Source: an uncultured Collinsella sp. (lineage in GTDB: Bacteria; Actinomycetota; Coriobacteriia; Coriobacteriales; Coriobacteriaceae). Taken from it: a stretch of 49,342 bases of DNA. Shown here one piece after another: positions 18,710 through 26,779 of the stretch. Positions within the stretch are counted from its first letter, which is position 1. Each line of letters opens with the position of its first letter. Made by a program: the position numbers and the translations under genes. The notes under the pieces are model-generated. The model saw nothing but the letters and a program-made list of their open reading frames with translations. It was not told the origin of the DNA and ran no database searches. Location: assembly GCA_934654625.1 (NCBI GenBank), contig CAKUGM010000006.1, positions 1 to 49,342 on the forward strand, given 5' to 3'.

Positions 18710-20023
18710 CTAGAGTTTTGGCAAAGCGACAAGCGAGGCGCAAACGGTAACGGTAAAGCACATCACGATCACACCCACCCCAACTAAACACACCTGGAGC
18801 TGCCCGCAATTTCGAAGCACGGGAACGCGCTTCCACATTCCGCGCTTATCGAGCAGAATACTGACGATGGCGGCGGGAGCGCATACGGTTAACAGGTCGT
18901 ATTCCATGATGCGAAACCAAAAAGGAAGCGCCGAATCATACGCATTGGGGCGAAAGATCGCAAACTGGCTGCCCATGATGCATAGAATCAAATTGCAGAG
19001 CAGCAACAGGTTCCAAATAGTCCCCACCCAGCGAGGAGTGCGCCGCAGCAAATGCAAAAAGGCATTAGCCGCGCTTCTCATGCTGGTGCATGTTCGGTTC
19101 ACCCGGGTCACCGCAGAGTCGCATTGAGAGACCAAGTTACTCGGGAGCATGCCCAAGCATTCTTCCCATGTGTGCGACGGCAGCGGGCTCACCGCCGCGC
19201 TCAGTTCCCGAACGCTCGCGTAACGCTCGCGCGGATCGAAGGCGCAGGCCTTGCATATCACCCGCGCAAACGAGCGCGGCACGCCGCATTCTTCGCACGA
19301 GCGCGCATCCAGAGCATTGGGCGGCTGCTTGCCCGTAAGACAAAAGAACAAGACCTTGCCCAGAGCGTAGATGTCGCTGCGCACGTCCGTCTGACCAAAA
19401 CCAAACTGCTCGGGAGGCGCATAGCGACGCGTACCGAAATGCGTGGTATCGCATTCAGCGCCCTCATGCCACAGCCGAGCGATGCCAAAGTCGATAAGCA
19501 CGGGACCTTTGGGCGAAACAATGATATTGGATGGTTTCAGGTCCCTGTGTATAACAGGGGGATCGATGCGTTCGTGCAGCTCGCGAACGGCAACGCAAAG
19601 CTGCAAGAAAAGATATTTTATTGTTGCAGGAGGCACGTTGCCCCGCATGATATATTCCGCAAGGGTTGGACCTTCAACGTACTCCATCACAACCGAGCGA
19701 CACTCGGGCCCTCGCAAGCACTCGATAATTCGGGGCACGCACCCGATAAGCAGGCCCGATTGTTGGGCTCGCTGCAAAACCTCGTATACGTCGGCACCAT
19801 CCGTCTGCCCTGGATATATCTTGCGAACAAAACGCTGGGGTACCCCCATGCAAGCACCGTTTGAAGTCGAAAAGCCAACCGGCACGACAATCTCAGTCGA
19901 CCCGGTTTCATCGTCTTCTTTCAACACCTCAAGCACGCGCCAACGGTCGTCATGCCCGCACGCGCGCAAATAGCAATCAAGCTCGCCCTGGAAGTTGTCC
20001 TCTATGTCACCTGTCATATTCAT
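18710..20023 (-). CDS. Serine/threonine protein kinase with C-terminal membrane helices
   Basis: This 437-residue protein has a Hanks-type kinase domain at about 25-285: lysine in RFVRKIYPG, hinge VMEYVEGPTLAEYI, catalytic loop VIHRDLKPSNIIV, magnesium loop IDFGIARL, and P+1 region FGTRRYAPPEQFGFG with SDIYALGKVLF. The glycine-rich loop is poorly conserved, but HRD and DFG are intact, so activity is expected. Three hydrophobic segments follow (WNLLLLCNLILCIMG, LLTVCAPAAIVSILL, VCLVGVGVIVMCFTVTVCA), with no PASTA or other sensor domain. The ATG at 20023 has no Shine-Dalgarno, and a TATGAT -10-like box lies seven bases upstream, so the mRNA may be leaderless. The HTH gene precedes it by 60 bases; the riboswitch operon follows. 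Confidence 0.93.
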   Translation of the reverse strand: MNMTGDIEDNFQGELDCYLRACGHDDRWRVLEVLKEDDETGSTEIVVPVGFSTSNGACMGVPQRFVRKIYPGQTDGADVYEVLQRAQQSGLLIGCVPRIIECLRGPECRSVVMEYVEGPTLAEYIMRGNVPPATIKYLFLQLCVAVRELHERIDPPVIHRDLKPSNIIVSPKGPVLIDFGIARLWHEGAECDTTHFGTRRYAPPEQFGFGQTDVRSDIYALGKVLFFCLTGKQPPNALDARSCEECGVPRSFARVICKACAFDPRERYASVRELSAAVSPLPSHTWEECLGMLPSNLVSQCDSAVTRVNRTCTSMRSAANAFLHLLRRTPRWVGTIWNLLLLCNLILCIMGSQFAIFRPNAYDSALPFWFRIMEYDLLTVCAPAAIVSILLDKRGMWKRVPVLRNCGQLQVCLVGVGVIVMCFTVTVCASLVALPKL

Positions 20024-20083
20024 GACTCATATCATAGCAGGACGTACGGACAGGTCTTTAATTTGAATGCGTCGGAGAATCAT

Positions 20084-20506
20084 TTAGCAGATGGTATCTT
20101 CGCCCAAGCGATAGAGCTCCTCGTTGACCTTTTGGAGCGAACGCGCGCGGTCGATGCAAAAGAGAATGATAGCGTCGCGCCGGCATTTTGGATCCAGACG
20201 CGCCGCGCCCGCAGCCGTAAGCGCCCGATTGGTTTCGCGCACGCTTAAGGCCATCGCGAAGGCGATCTGCAGCACCTTATTGCGAGACGGATGGCGCTGG
20301 CCGGTAAAGATCTGGTAGCCAAAGGTCTCGTTAAGGTCGGCCATGCGCACCACGCGCACGCGCTCGAGGTGCTTTTCTTCCAACAGCTGTTGGAGATAGT
20401 CGGAAAGGGAGATGTCTGGCAGTTCATGACTGGCGATAAACGAATCGACCGTCGGAGCATCCAGCAGCTCATGCAAAAGCTCTTCGGTCAGGCGTTCGCG
20501 CTCCAT
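20084..20506 (-). CDS. Helix-turn-helix protein linked to the kinase
   Basis: This is a 140-residue cytosolic protein. The C-terminal two thirds read as a degenerate XRE-like helix-turn-helix: RMADLNETFGYQIFTGQRHP, then SRNKVLQIAFAMALSVRETN, then RALTAAGAARLDPKCRRD. The N-terminal part (TEELLHELLDAPTVDSFIAS and ISLSDYLQQLLEEKHLERV) is helical. The ATG has AAAGGAG six bases upstream. It lies between a small membrane protein and the Ser/Thr kinase on the same strand, which suggests that the kinase acts on it or that it regulates the set. That partnership is inferred from position; the sequence shows only the HTH-like pattern. Confidence 0.75.
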   Translation of the reverse strand: MERERLTEELLHELLDAPTVDSFIASHELPDISLSDYLQQLLEEKHLERVRVVRMADLNETFGYQIFTGQRHPSRNKVLQIAFAMALSVRETNRALTAAGAARLDPKCRRDAIILFCIDRARSLQKVNEELYRLGEDTIC

Positions 20507-20551
20507 CTCCCTCTCCTTTCATAAACGATACGGTTGACACGAGTCCGCTTC

Positions 20552-20992
20552 TTAGAAGCCAGAAACGTCCACGCGCTCCCAGTTGGCAACGTCCTCGGGA
20601 TTCTCGGTGCCCACCGCCTCAAACTTCCAGGTGCCGCCCGCCTTGAGGTTATTGATGTTTGCGAAGGCGGTGCCAATCTGCGCGCCATCAGCATCATACA
20701 GGTTGTACTCGATCTGCAAGTAGCTCTTGTCATCATCGGTGTTGTTGACGAGCGTACCGGTAATCTTCACGCCATAGGGGTTCGAAGTGTCGAGAGCCTC
20801 GTCCGAAATGGTGTAAGGCTCCTGCTCCTGCTTCTTCTCCTCGGCCTGCTCGGTCTTTGCGGTGCCGCCGCTCGTAGAGGAGTCACTCCCCTTGTCGCCG
20901 CCGGAAAGCGAGCCAAACGCGCCAAGCGCGATGATCGCAACGACAACGATAAGGATGATTTTGCCAATAGGCTTCTTCTTTTTCTCTGCCAT
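20552..20992 (-). CDS. Membrane-anchored FxLYD-like protein
   Basis: This 146-residue protein has a Lys-rich start (MAEKKKKPIGK), one membrane helix (IILIVVVAIIALGAFG, about 12-27), a Ser/Gly and Glu/Gln-rich linker and an extracellular domain from about 75. The domain reads VKITGTLVNNTDDDKSYLQI, then EYNLYDADGAQIGTAFANIN, LKAGGTWKFEA; the NLYD in place of FxLYD is characteristic of this small beta-sandwich. Two upstream ATG codons are in frame; the one at 20992 gives the normal charged start, with weak ribosome binding. It is the first gene of a probable three-gene set with the HTH protein and kinase and could be the surface sensor, which is inference. Confidence 0.75.
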   Translation of the reverse strand: MAEKKKKPIGKIILIVVVAIIALGAFGSLSGGDKGSDSSTSGGTAKTEQAEEKKQEQEPYTISDEALDTSNPYGVKITGTLVNNTDDDKSYLQIEYNLYDADGAQIGTAFANINNLKAGGTWKFEAVGTENPEDVANWERVDVSGF

Positions 20993-21318
20993 GTTCTTTT
21001 CCATTCTCCAGTCCAACGGGAACATACGTCACGTGATGTACCGCCCATGGTAAAGAGAGTGAAATCAAGTTTCATTAGCTGAGAGCTAATGGGGGGGCAG
21101 ATGGCAGGGGCGAATATCGGAGAGGGAGGCATCCGGACCCACCCAACGTGAAAACCCACGTACAAACGTCAACTTTTTGTCCAGAAGAGCGAGAAGTGAA
21201 CGTTTGTGCGTGGGTTTTGAGATGCGAAAGTATCTCGGCACGCCACTCGCGACGCATCGCCGCTGCGTGGGCGCCCAGACTCGAGCGTGTACAAAGCCGT
21301 ACACGCCAGCTTCCCACT
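20993..21318. other. 326-base gap with a long inverted repeat
   Basis: No gene is supported here. The gap separates two minus-strand genes and contains the hairpin at 21151-21218. The remainder, including the G-run at 21090-21097, shows no recognised element. Promoter sequences for the FxLYD-like gene are expected but not clear. Confidence 0.6.
21151..21218. repeat. 19-base inverted repeat
   Basis: AAAACCCACGTACAAACGT (21151-21169) and its inverted copy (21200-21218) match at 18 of 19 positions around a 30-base loop. The loop includes GTCAACTTTTTGTC (overlapping the left arm), which is nearly the same as a 14-mer in the repeats at 30.2-30.3 kb. It lies downstream of nothing on plus and beyond the M20 stop on minus. 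It may be a bidirectional mRNA-end hairpin or an intergenic repeat. Confidence 0.6.
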
Positions 21319-22548
21319 CTACGCCATATGCACGAGGCGCTTGTACACGTCCAGGCCCAGCAACAGGCACTCTTCCGAGAAGAGCATCGTGTCCGTATGA
21401 AGCGCGGCCGTGGCATAGGCGGGGCAGCCCTGATCATCATTTGGATTCTCGACCGGCAAATCATCATCCGCTGCAGCGGGAACGCCACAGCCCAGCAGGA
21501 AAAACACGCCCGGAAGGCAGCGCTGGTAGAAAGAGAAATCCTCGGCAATCAGCAGGGGCTCTTTAATAAGCTCAAGCTCGAGCACCGCCTGATGTACCAA
21601 ACCGAACAGCGCGGCGTCGTTGTCGACAGGCGGATACCCATCAGCAAAATCGATATCGTAGGTGCAACCCGTAGCCGCGCACGCTTCGTCCAGAACGCGG
21701 CGAATGCCCGCACGCGCACGTTCAAGCATCGAATCGGTAAAGACGCGCAAGCTACCGGCTATGTGCGCCTCCCCTGCCACGGCGTTGCACACCGTTCCCG
21801 CCTCAACCAGCCCGAACTTGCAGATACACGGCTCCTCGGCGCCCAATTCATCCATAAGCTCACGCTCGGCAACCAAAAACCGAGCCGCCGCGAGTGCGGC
21901 ATCGTGCGACTCCGCAGCAGGCACGCCAAGGGTCTTGGCAATGTGGATGCTCTCGCCATGAATATGCACGTGCGTCTCACTCGCACGGGCAAGCATGGGG
22001 CCCGCGCAGGACGCAACGCTACCCGCCGGCAAGTCGGGCCAAACGTGAAAGCCGAAGATGCGATCTGCGTGATAACGCTCAAAAACACCGCTCGCGCACA
22101 CCGTCTTGGCGCCACCCGTGGTCTCCTCCGCTGGCTGGAACACAAAGAGAACATTGCGTTTAAGCTCGCCTGGATGCTCATGCATAACGCGATCGACATA
22201 GACCGCCGCCGCAAGGGCCATGGCCATATGGGCATCGTGCCCGCAAGCATGCATCTTGCCCGGATGCGTCGAGGCAAAGCTCGCCCCCGTCGCCTCTTCT
22301 ATCGGGAGCGCATCCATATCGGCACGAATCGCCGTGGTGGAGGCGGCATCGGTGCCCGCATCGAAAAATGCGCAAACGCACGAATCGCACGGATGCGTCA
22401 CTTCGCAGGAAAGCCCAGCGAGTACACCCTCGACATACGCCACGGTCTGTTCCAGATCGAACCCAAGTTCCGGAATACGATGCAAATCCCGGCGATAGCG
22501 CACCATCTGCGCAAGTTCAACGTTGCTGTAAGTGTCGTTCGTATCCAT
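21319..22548 (-). CDS. M20 family amidohydrolase, candidate N-acetyl-LL-diaminopimelate deacetylase
   Basis: This is a 409-residue metallopeptidase-family hydrolase of the M20D (amidohydrolase, HipO/YkuR-like) type. Metal-site motifs are MHACGHDAHMAMAL near 96-109, the general base in VFQPAEETTGGA near 138, and a C-terminal LIAEDFSFYQRCLPG. The start at 22548 is fixed by GGAGG six bases upstream; the longer open frame is ignored. It is divergent from the lysA-dapA-dapB-dapH operon. Since dapH makes an N-acetylated intermediate, the deacetylase of the same branch (EC 3.5.1.47) is the natural guess. Family members also cleave hippurate, indole-acetyl amino acids and other N-acyl amino acids, so the substrate is inferred from context. 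Confidence 0.85.
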   Translation of the reverse strand: MDTNDTYSNVELAQMVRYRRDLHRIPELGFDLEQTVAYVEGVLAGLSCEVTHPCDSCVCAFFDAGTDAASTTAIRADMDALPIEEATGASFASTHPGKMHACGHDAHMAMALAAAVYVDRVMHEHPGELKRNVLFVFQPAEETTGGAKTVCASGVFERYHADRIFGFHVWPDLPAGSVASCAGPMLARASETHVHIHGESIHIAKTLGVPAAESHDAALAAARFLVAERELMDELGAEEPCICKFGLVEAGTVCNAVAGEAHIAGSLRVFTDSMLERARAGIRRVLDEACAATGCTYDIDFADGYPPVDNDAALFGLVHQAVLELELIKEPLLIAEDFSFYQRCLPGVFFLLGCGVPAAADDDLPVENPNDDQGCPAYATAALHTDTMLFSEECLLLGLDVYKRLVHMA

Positions 22549-22700
22549 TGGTGCCCTCCGACGCGTTCGATTGCCCGTCATTATAGGGCAGCCGGCCCCT
22601 ACCCCAGCGTCGAGCAGCTCTTTCGCGCGAGTATTTCGAATGAGTGTCATTGCAGGTTTACGCCTTGTTTTGCCATGATATTCATGATACGGTTGCAAAA

Positions 22701-22866
22701 CTCGATAGAGGAGCGAGCGCGATGAAGCGCGGGCGAGCCGGCAGGCCGCGACCCCACGCCAAGGCAACCTCGCCGAACTTGATCGACCGGGCACGGAAGA
22801 TCAGGTGGGCTTGCGGGAAAGACCCGCAAGACTGTCTGCACAGACATTCTGCAGGAGTGCTATCAG
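22701..22866 (+). ncRNA. Lysine riboswitch (L box)
   Basis: The leader has the L-box landmarks in order: CTCGATAGAGGAGCG at the 5' end, GCCGAACTTGATCGACC in the middle, a P5-type stem CTTGCGGG-AAAG-ACCCGCAAG, then ACTGTC and GGAGTGCTATC at the 3' end. GATAG and CTATC close P1. The Shine-Dalgarno AAAAGGAG of lysA follows P1 directly and no terminator is seen, which favours control of translation initiation. Lysine would switch off lysA and perhaps the genes behind it. Confidence 0.9.
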
Positions 22867-22879
22867 AAAAGGAGCCTCA

Positions 22880-24187
22880 ATGGCAAAGACCCCCTTTGTG
22901 TCCAAAGACCAGCTGGTCGCTATAGCAAAGCAGTTCCCTACCCCGTTTCATCTGTACGACGAGGCGGGCATCCGCCGCAACATGGAAGCGGTGCGCGACG
23001 CGTTTGCGTGGAACCCGGGCTTTAAGGAGTACTTCGCCGTCAAAGCGAATCCCAACCCGCGCCTCATTTCCATCTTGCACGAATACGGGGCGGGCTGCGA
23101 CTGCTCGTCCGAGACCGAGCTCATGCTCTCCAGCGCCATGGGCATCACAGGCCAGGACATCATGTTCTCGTCGAACGACACACCTGCGGACGATTTTCGC
23201 CTGGCGGCTAAGTTGGGGGCTATCGTCAACTTCGACGACATCTCGCACATCGACTTCTTCGAACGCGTAGCGGGCCCGATTCCCAAGACCGTGAGCTGTC
23301 GCTTTAATCCTGGTGGGCTCTTCCAGTTGGCAAACGGCATCATGGATAACCCCGGCGATTCCAAATACGGCATGACCGAGGAACAGCTCTTCGAGGCATT
23401 CCGCATGCTCGTCGAGCGCGGCGCCGAGAACTTTGGCATCCACGCCTTCTTGGCAAGCAACACCGTGACCAACGACTATTATCCCGCCCTTGCGCGCATC
23501 CTGTTCGACCTCGCGGTGCGCCTGCAGCGCGAAACGGGCGCGCACGTGGCGTTTGTCAACCTGTCCGGCGGCGTGGGCATCCCCTATCGCCCCGATCAGG
23601 AGCCCAACGACATCCACGCTATCGGCGAGGGCGTGCGCCAGGCCTTTGAAGACGTGCTCGTCCCCGCCGGCATGGGAGACGTCTCCATCTTCTGCGAGAT
23701 GGGCCGTTTCATGATGGGTCCCTACGGCTGCTTGGTCACGCGTGCCCTGCACGAGAAGCAGATATACAAGGACTATATCGGCGTCGACGCGAGTGCCGTT
23801 GACCTTATTCGCCCCGCCATGTACGGCGCCTACCATCACATCACCGTGATGGGGCAGGAAAACGGGCCGGACAAGTCGGGCGCCTCCGCCACGAACATAT
23901 ATGACGTGACCGGCAACCTATGCGAGAACAACGATAAGTTCGCCGTCGACCGCGCGCTTCCCCATATCGATACGGGTGATTTGCTCGTCATCCACGATAC
24001 AGGCGCCCATGGCTACTCCATGGGTTACAACTACAACGGCCGCTTGCGCTCGGCAGAGATTCTGCTGCGCGAGGACGGCACCTGCGAGCTCATTCGCCGG
24101 AGCGAAACGCCCGCCGATTACTTCGCCACCCTCGACGTTACCGCCACAGGACAGCAGCTTCTCGATAGCCTGAAGAACAATTCCTAA
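22880..24187 (+). CDS. lysA: Diaminopimelate decarboxylase
   Basis: LysA removes CO2 from meso-DAP to give L-lysine, the last step of the pathway. The 435-residue fold-type III PLP enzyme shows the cofactor lysine in YFAVKANPNP near residue 55, the phosphate-binding SGGVGIPY near 228, CEMGRFMMG near 273 and the active-site CEN near 347. The sequence resembles the longer LysA branch of anaerobes rather than the E. coli type (for example the LASNTVTNDYY stretch). The start is the ATG with AAAAGGAG five bases upstream, immediately after the lysine riboswitch. dapA follows after 16 bases. Confidence 0.95.
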   Translation: MAKTPFVSKDQLVAIAKQFPTPFHLYDEAGIRRNMEAVRDAFAWNPGFKEYFAVKANPNPRLISILHEYGAGCDCSSETELMLSSAMGITGQDIMFSSNDTPADDFRLAAKLGAIVNFDDISHIDFFERVAGPIPKTVSCRFNPGGLFQLANGIMDNPGDSKYGMTEEQLFEAFRMLVERGAENFGIHAFLASNTVTNDYYPALARILFDLAVRLQRETGAHVAFVNLSGGVGIPYRPDQEPNDIHAIGEGVRQAFEDVLVPAGMGDVSIFCEMGRFMMGPYGCLVTRALHEKQIYKDYIGVDASAVDLIRPAMYGAYHHITVMGQENGPDKSGASATNIYDVTGNLCENNDKFAVDRALPHIDTGDLLVIHDTGAHGYSMGYNYNGRLRSAEILLREDGTCELIRRSETPADYFATLDVTATGQQLLDSLKNNS

Positions 24188-24203
24188 GGAAGGAACTGAA
24201 TAA

Positions 24204-25094
24204 ATGGATATCCGCAATCTTGAGGGCTCGATCGTAGCTCTCGTCACGCCCTTTTGCGCCGACGGCAGCGTCGACTTCGCCGCGCTTGAGCGCTTGGTCG
24301 ATTTCCACCTGCAAAACAAGACGGACGCCATTTTGGTGCTGGGCACCACGGGCGAATCCGCGACCATGACCGACGAGGAGGACAACAGCGTCGTTGCCGC
24401 CGTGGTCAAGCAGGTTGTCGGACGCATCCCCGTCATCGCGGGCTCCGGTTCAAACTCGACCGCCACGATGCTCGACAAGTCGCTCTCCTACCAGCGCCTG
24501 GGCGCAGACGGCCTGCTTACCATCACGCCGTACTACAATAAATCCAACGAAGAGGGCATCTACCAGCACTTTAAGACCGTGGCCGACGCCGTCGACATTC
24601 CGTGCATCCTCTACAACATTCCCGGTCGCTGCGGCTGCAGCATCAGTAAGCGCAATGTCGAGCGCTTGGCCGCGCACCCCAACGTCATGGGCATCAAAGA
24701 GGCAAGCGGCAACGTTGCGTTCGCGGCGAGCATCGCGCATCTGCTCTCTGACGACTTTCGCATGTACTCGGGCGAAGACGCCCTCACCGTGCCCCTCATG
24801 AGCCTGGGCGCCTCGGGCACCATCAGCGTCTGGGCAGATGTCCAGCCCGCGCTCGTCCACGAGATGTGTCGCGCCTACCTGGACGGCAACGTCGAGCGCG
24901 CGCGAGAAATCCAAATCGCCGGCCAACCGCTTATCCAAGCACTCTTTAGCGAGGTCAACCCCATTCCCGTCAAGGAAGCCTTAAGCCAAATGGGCCTGCT
25001 TGACCTCAACTACCGCATGCCGCTCATGCCCATGGCAGACAACACCCGCGCCGCCCTTACGGCAACCCTCAAGGAGGCAGATATCATTGCTTAG
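24204..25094 (+). CDS. dapA: 4-hydroxy-tetrahydrodipicolinate synthase
   Basis: DapA condenses pyruvate with aspartate semialdehyde to start the DAP/lysine branch. The 296-residue TIM-barrel enzyme has GTTGES near 48, the catalytic Tyr in YNIPGRCG near 136 and the Schiff-base Lys in GIKEASGN near 164. The C-terminal PIPVKEALSQMGL is also typical. The ATG has AAGGAA upstream, 16 bases after lysA. It overlaps dapB by eight bases. Control is probably by the shared lysine riboswitch if expression is polar. Confidence 0.97.
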   Translation: MDIRNLEGSIVALVTPFCADGSVDFAALERLVDFHLQNKTDAILVLGTTGESATMTDEEDNSVVAAVVKQVVGRIPVIAGSGSNSTATMLDKSLSYQRLGADGLLTITPYYNKSNEEGIYQHFKTVADAVDIPCILYNIPGRCGCSISKRNVERLAAHPNVMGIKEASGNVAFAASIAHLLSDDFRMYSGEDALTVPLMSLGASGTISVWADVQPALVHEMCRAYLDGNVERAREIQIAGQPLIQALFSEVNPIPVKEALSQMGLLDLNYRMPLMPMADNTRAALTATLKEADIIA

Positions 25095-25827
25095 TGCCAT
25101 CATCATGGGAACGGGCCGCATGGGCTCGCTCATCAAGACAACCGCCGAGTCCATGACGGACGCAACCGGCGAGCCCCTCTTCGATATCAAGGCCCAGGTG
25201 GGCTTTGATACGGACGAACTGGCCACTGCCCCCATCGCCGATGTAATCATCGATTTTTCCAACGCTTGCACCCTGCCCGCCGTCGCCGCCTATGTTGAGC
25301 GCACGGGCGCGGCGCTCGTCAGCGGCACCACGGGCTACACCGAAGAGCAGCTCGAGCAGGTAAGGCAGCTGGGCGAGCGCGCCCGCGTCATGTGGAGCGG
25401 CAACTACTCCATCGGCGTGGCGGCGCTGCGTCACTTGGTCGCACAGGCAACGCGCGAGCTTCCCGGCTTTGATGTTGAGATTTGCGAGACGCATCACAAT
25501 CAGAAGGTCGACGCGCCTTCTGGCACGGCAAAGATGCTTTTGGACGAAGTCCTTGCCGCCGAACCCGAGAACGACTATCACGCCCAATATGGACGCGAAG
25601 GCATGTGCGGCAAGCGCGACCCCAAAGAGATCGGCATGCATTCGCTGCGCGGCGGCACCGTCGCGGGCGTGCACACAGTGAGCTTCTTTGGTGCCGACGA
25701 GGAGGTCTCTCTCACCCACCGCGCCACAAGCCGTCAGATCTTCGTTAACGGCGCGCTCGCCGCCGCCCAGAAAATCGTGAAGCGCGAGCCCGGTTTTTAT
25801 ACCTTCGACCAGGTCATGTTCGAGTAA
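25087..25827 (+). CDS. dapB: 4-hydroxy-tetrahydrodipicolinate reductase
   Basis: DapB reduces the dapA product with NAD(P)H to tetrahydrodipicolinate. The 246 residues show the nucleotide-binding MGTGRMGSL at the start, the SGTTGYTEEQ motif near 79 and the catalytic EIC-ETHHNQKVDAPSGTA region near 130-148 with the family's His-His and Lys. The open frame continues upstream inside dapA, but the TTG at 25087 with AAGGAGG nine bases before it gives the normal N-terminus (LSAIIMGTGRMG). It overlaps dapA by eight bases, indicating translational coupling. The use of TTG may lower its yield relative to dapA. Confidence 0.95.
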   Translation: MLSAIIMGTGRMGSLIKTTAESMTDATGEPLFDIKAQVGFDTDELATAPIADVIIDFSNACTLPAVAAYVERTGAALVSGTTGYTEEQLEQVRQLGERARVMWSGNYSIGVAALRHLVAQATRELPGFDVEICETHHNQKVDAPSGTAKMLLDEVLAAEPENDYHAQYGREGMCGKRDPKEIGMHSLRGGTVAGVHTVSFFGADEEVSLTHRATSRQIFVNGALAAAQKIVKREPGFYTFDQVMFE

Positions 25828-25884
25828 TCAGACATCAGTTGAAGCCATGCGGAACTGCCGCCCCATATATTGAAAGGAAACATC

Positions 25885-26604
25885 ATGTCCAACGACACTA
25901 ACATGGACGCACAGGAAATCATCAATTTCATCGCAAACGCCGAGAAGAAGACGCCCGTGAAGGCATACGTCCGCGTTAAAGCGGGTAAGCAGGTCGACTT
26001 CGGCTCCGCACACACCTATGGCGAAGGCGCAGGCCAGGTTGTCTTTGGCGACTGGTCTGAGCTCAAAGGCATTCTCGATGCCCATGCAGATGATATCGAG
26101 TACTTCGACATCGAGAACGACTGCCGCAATTCCGCAGTGCCCCTGCTTGATATGAAGGGCATCAATGCGCGCATCGAGCCGGGCGCAATCATCCGCGACC
26201 GCGTGTCCATCGCCGATAACGCCGTGATCATGATGGGCGCCGTCATCAATATCGGCGCCGTGATTGGCGAGGGTTCCATGATCGATATGGGCGCCATCCT
26301 GGGCGGCCGCGCCACCGTGGGCAAGAATTGCCATATCGGTGCCGGTACCGTTTTGGCCGGCGTCGTCGAGCCTGCAAGCGCCACGCCCGTCATCGTTGAA
26401 GACGGCGTGCTCATCGGCGCTAACGCCGTTGTGCTCGAGGGCGTACATGTGGGCGAAAATGCCGTCGTGGCCGCTGGCGCTGTATGCGTCGAGGATGTTC
26501 CCGCAGGCGCCGTCGTGGCCGGTGTCCCCGCACGCGTCATCAAGCAGCGCGACGAGAAGACCGACAGCAAGACCGGCCTCGAGGAGGGACTGCGTCAGCT
26601 GTAG
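25885..26604 (+). CDS. dapH: Tetrahydrodipicolinate N-acetyltransferase
   Basis: DapH acetylates tetrahydrodipicolinate with acetyl-CoA, committing the cell to the acetylase variant of DAP synthesis found in Bacillus and relatives. The 239-residue protein has the DapH-specific N-terminal domain ([20 protein letters not shown]) and then a left-handed beta-helix of hexapeptide repeats from about 90 to 220 ([62 protein letters not shown]). This length and start fit DapH rather than the succinylase DapD. The start is ATG 25885 with AAAGGAAA upstream. It is the last gene of the operon; a strong terminator follows 45 bases later. Confidence 0.94.
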   Translation: MSNDTNMDAQEIINFIANAEKKTPVKAYVRVKAGKQVDFGSAHTYGEGAGQVVFGDWSELKGILDAHADDIEYFDIENDCRNSAVPLLDMKGINARIEPGAIIRDRVSIADNAVIMMGAVINIGAVIGEGSMIDMGAILGGRATVGKNCHIGAGTVLAGVVEPASATPVIVEDGVLIGANAVVLEGVHVGENAVVAAGAVCVEDVPAGAVVAGVPARVIKQRDEKTDSKTGLEEGLRQL

Positions 26605-26648
26605 CGGCGAGCAATACGTAACGCGCCATAACAGCAACAAAGCGTGGA

Positions 26649-26688
26649 AAGCCCGAGGAGCAATAGCTCTTCGGGCTTTTTCTTTTCA
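26649..26688 (+). terminator. Terminator of the lysA-dapA-dapB-dapH operon
   Basis: AAGCCCGAGGAGC pairs with GCTCTTCGGGCTT (13 pairs with one G-T) around loop AATA and runs into TTTCTTTT. It is a strong Rho-independent terminator. Confidence 0.92.
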
Positions 26689-26779
26689 TATGGGCAGGCT
26701 CACCAAGAAAGGCGGTCACAACCATGTCCAGACGAGCTGATAGCCTAACGATATCCAGAAATCCCATCGAAAGGCACTT

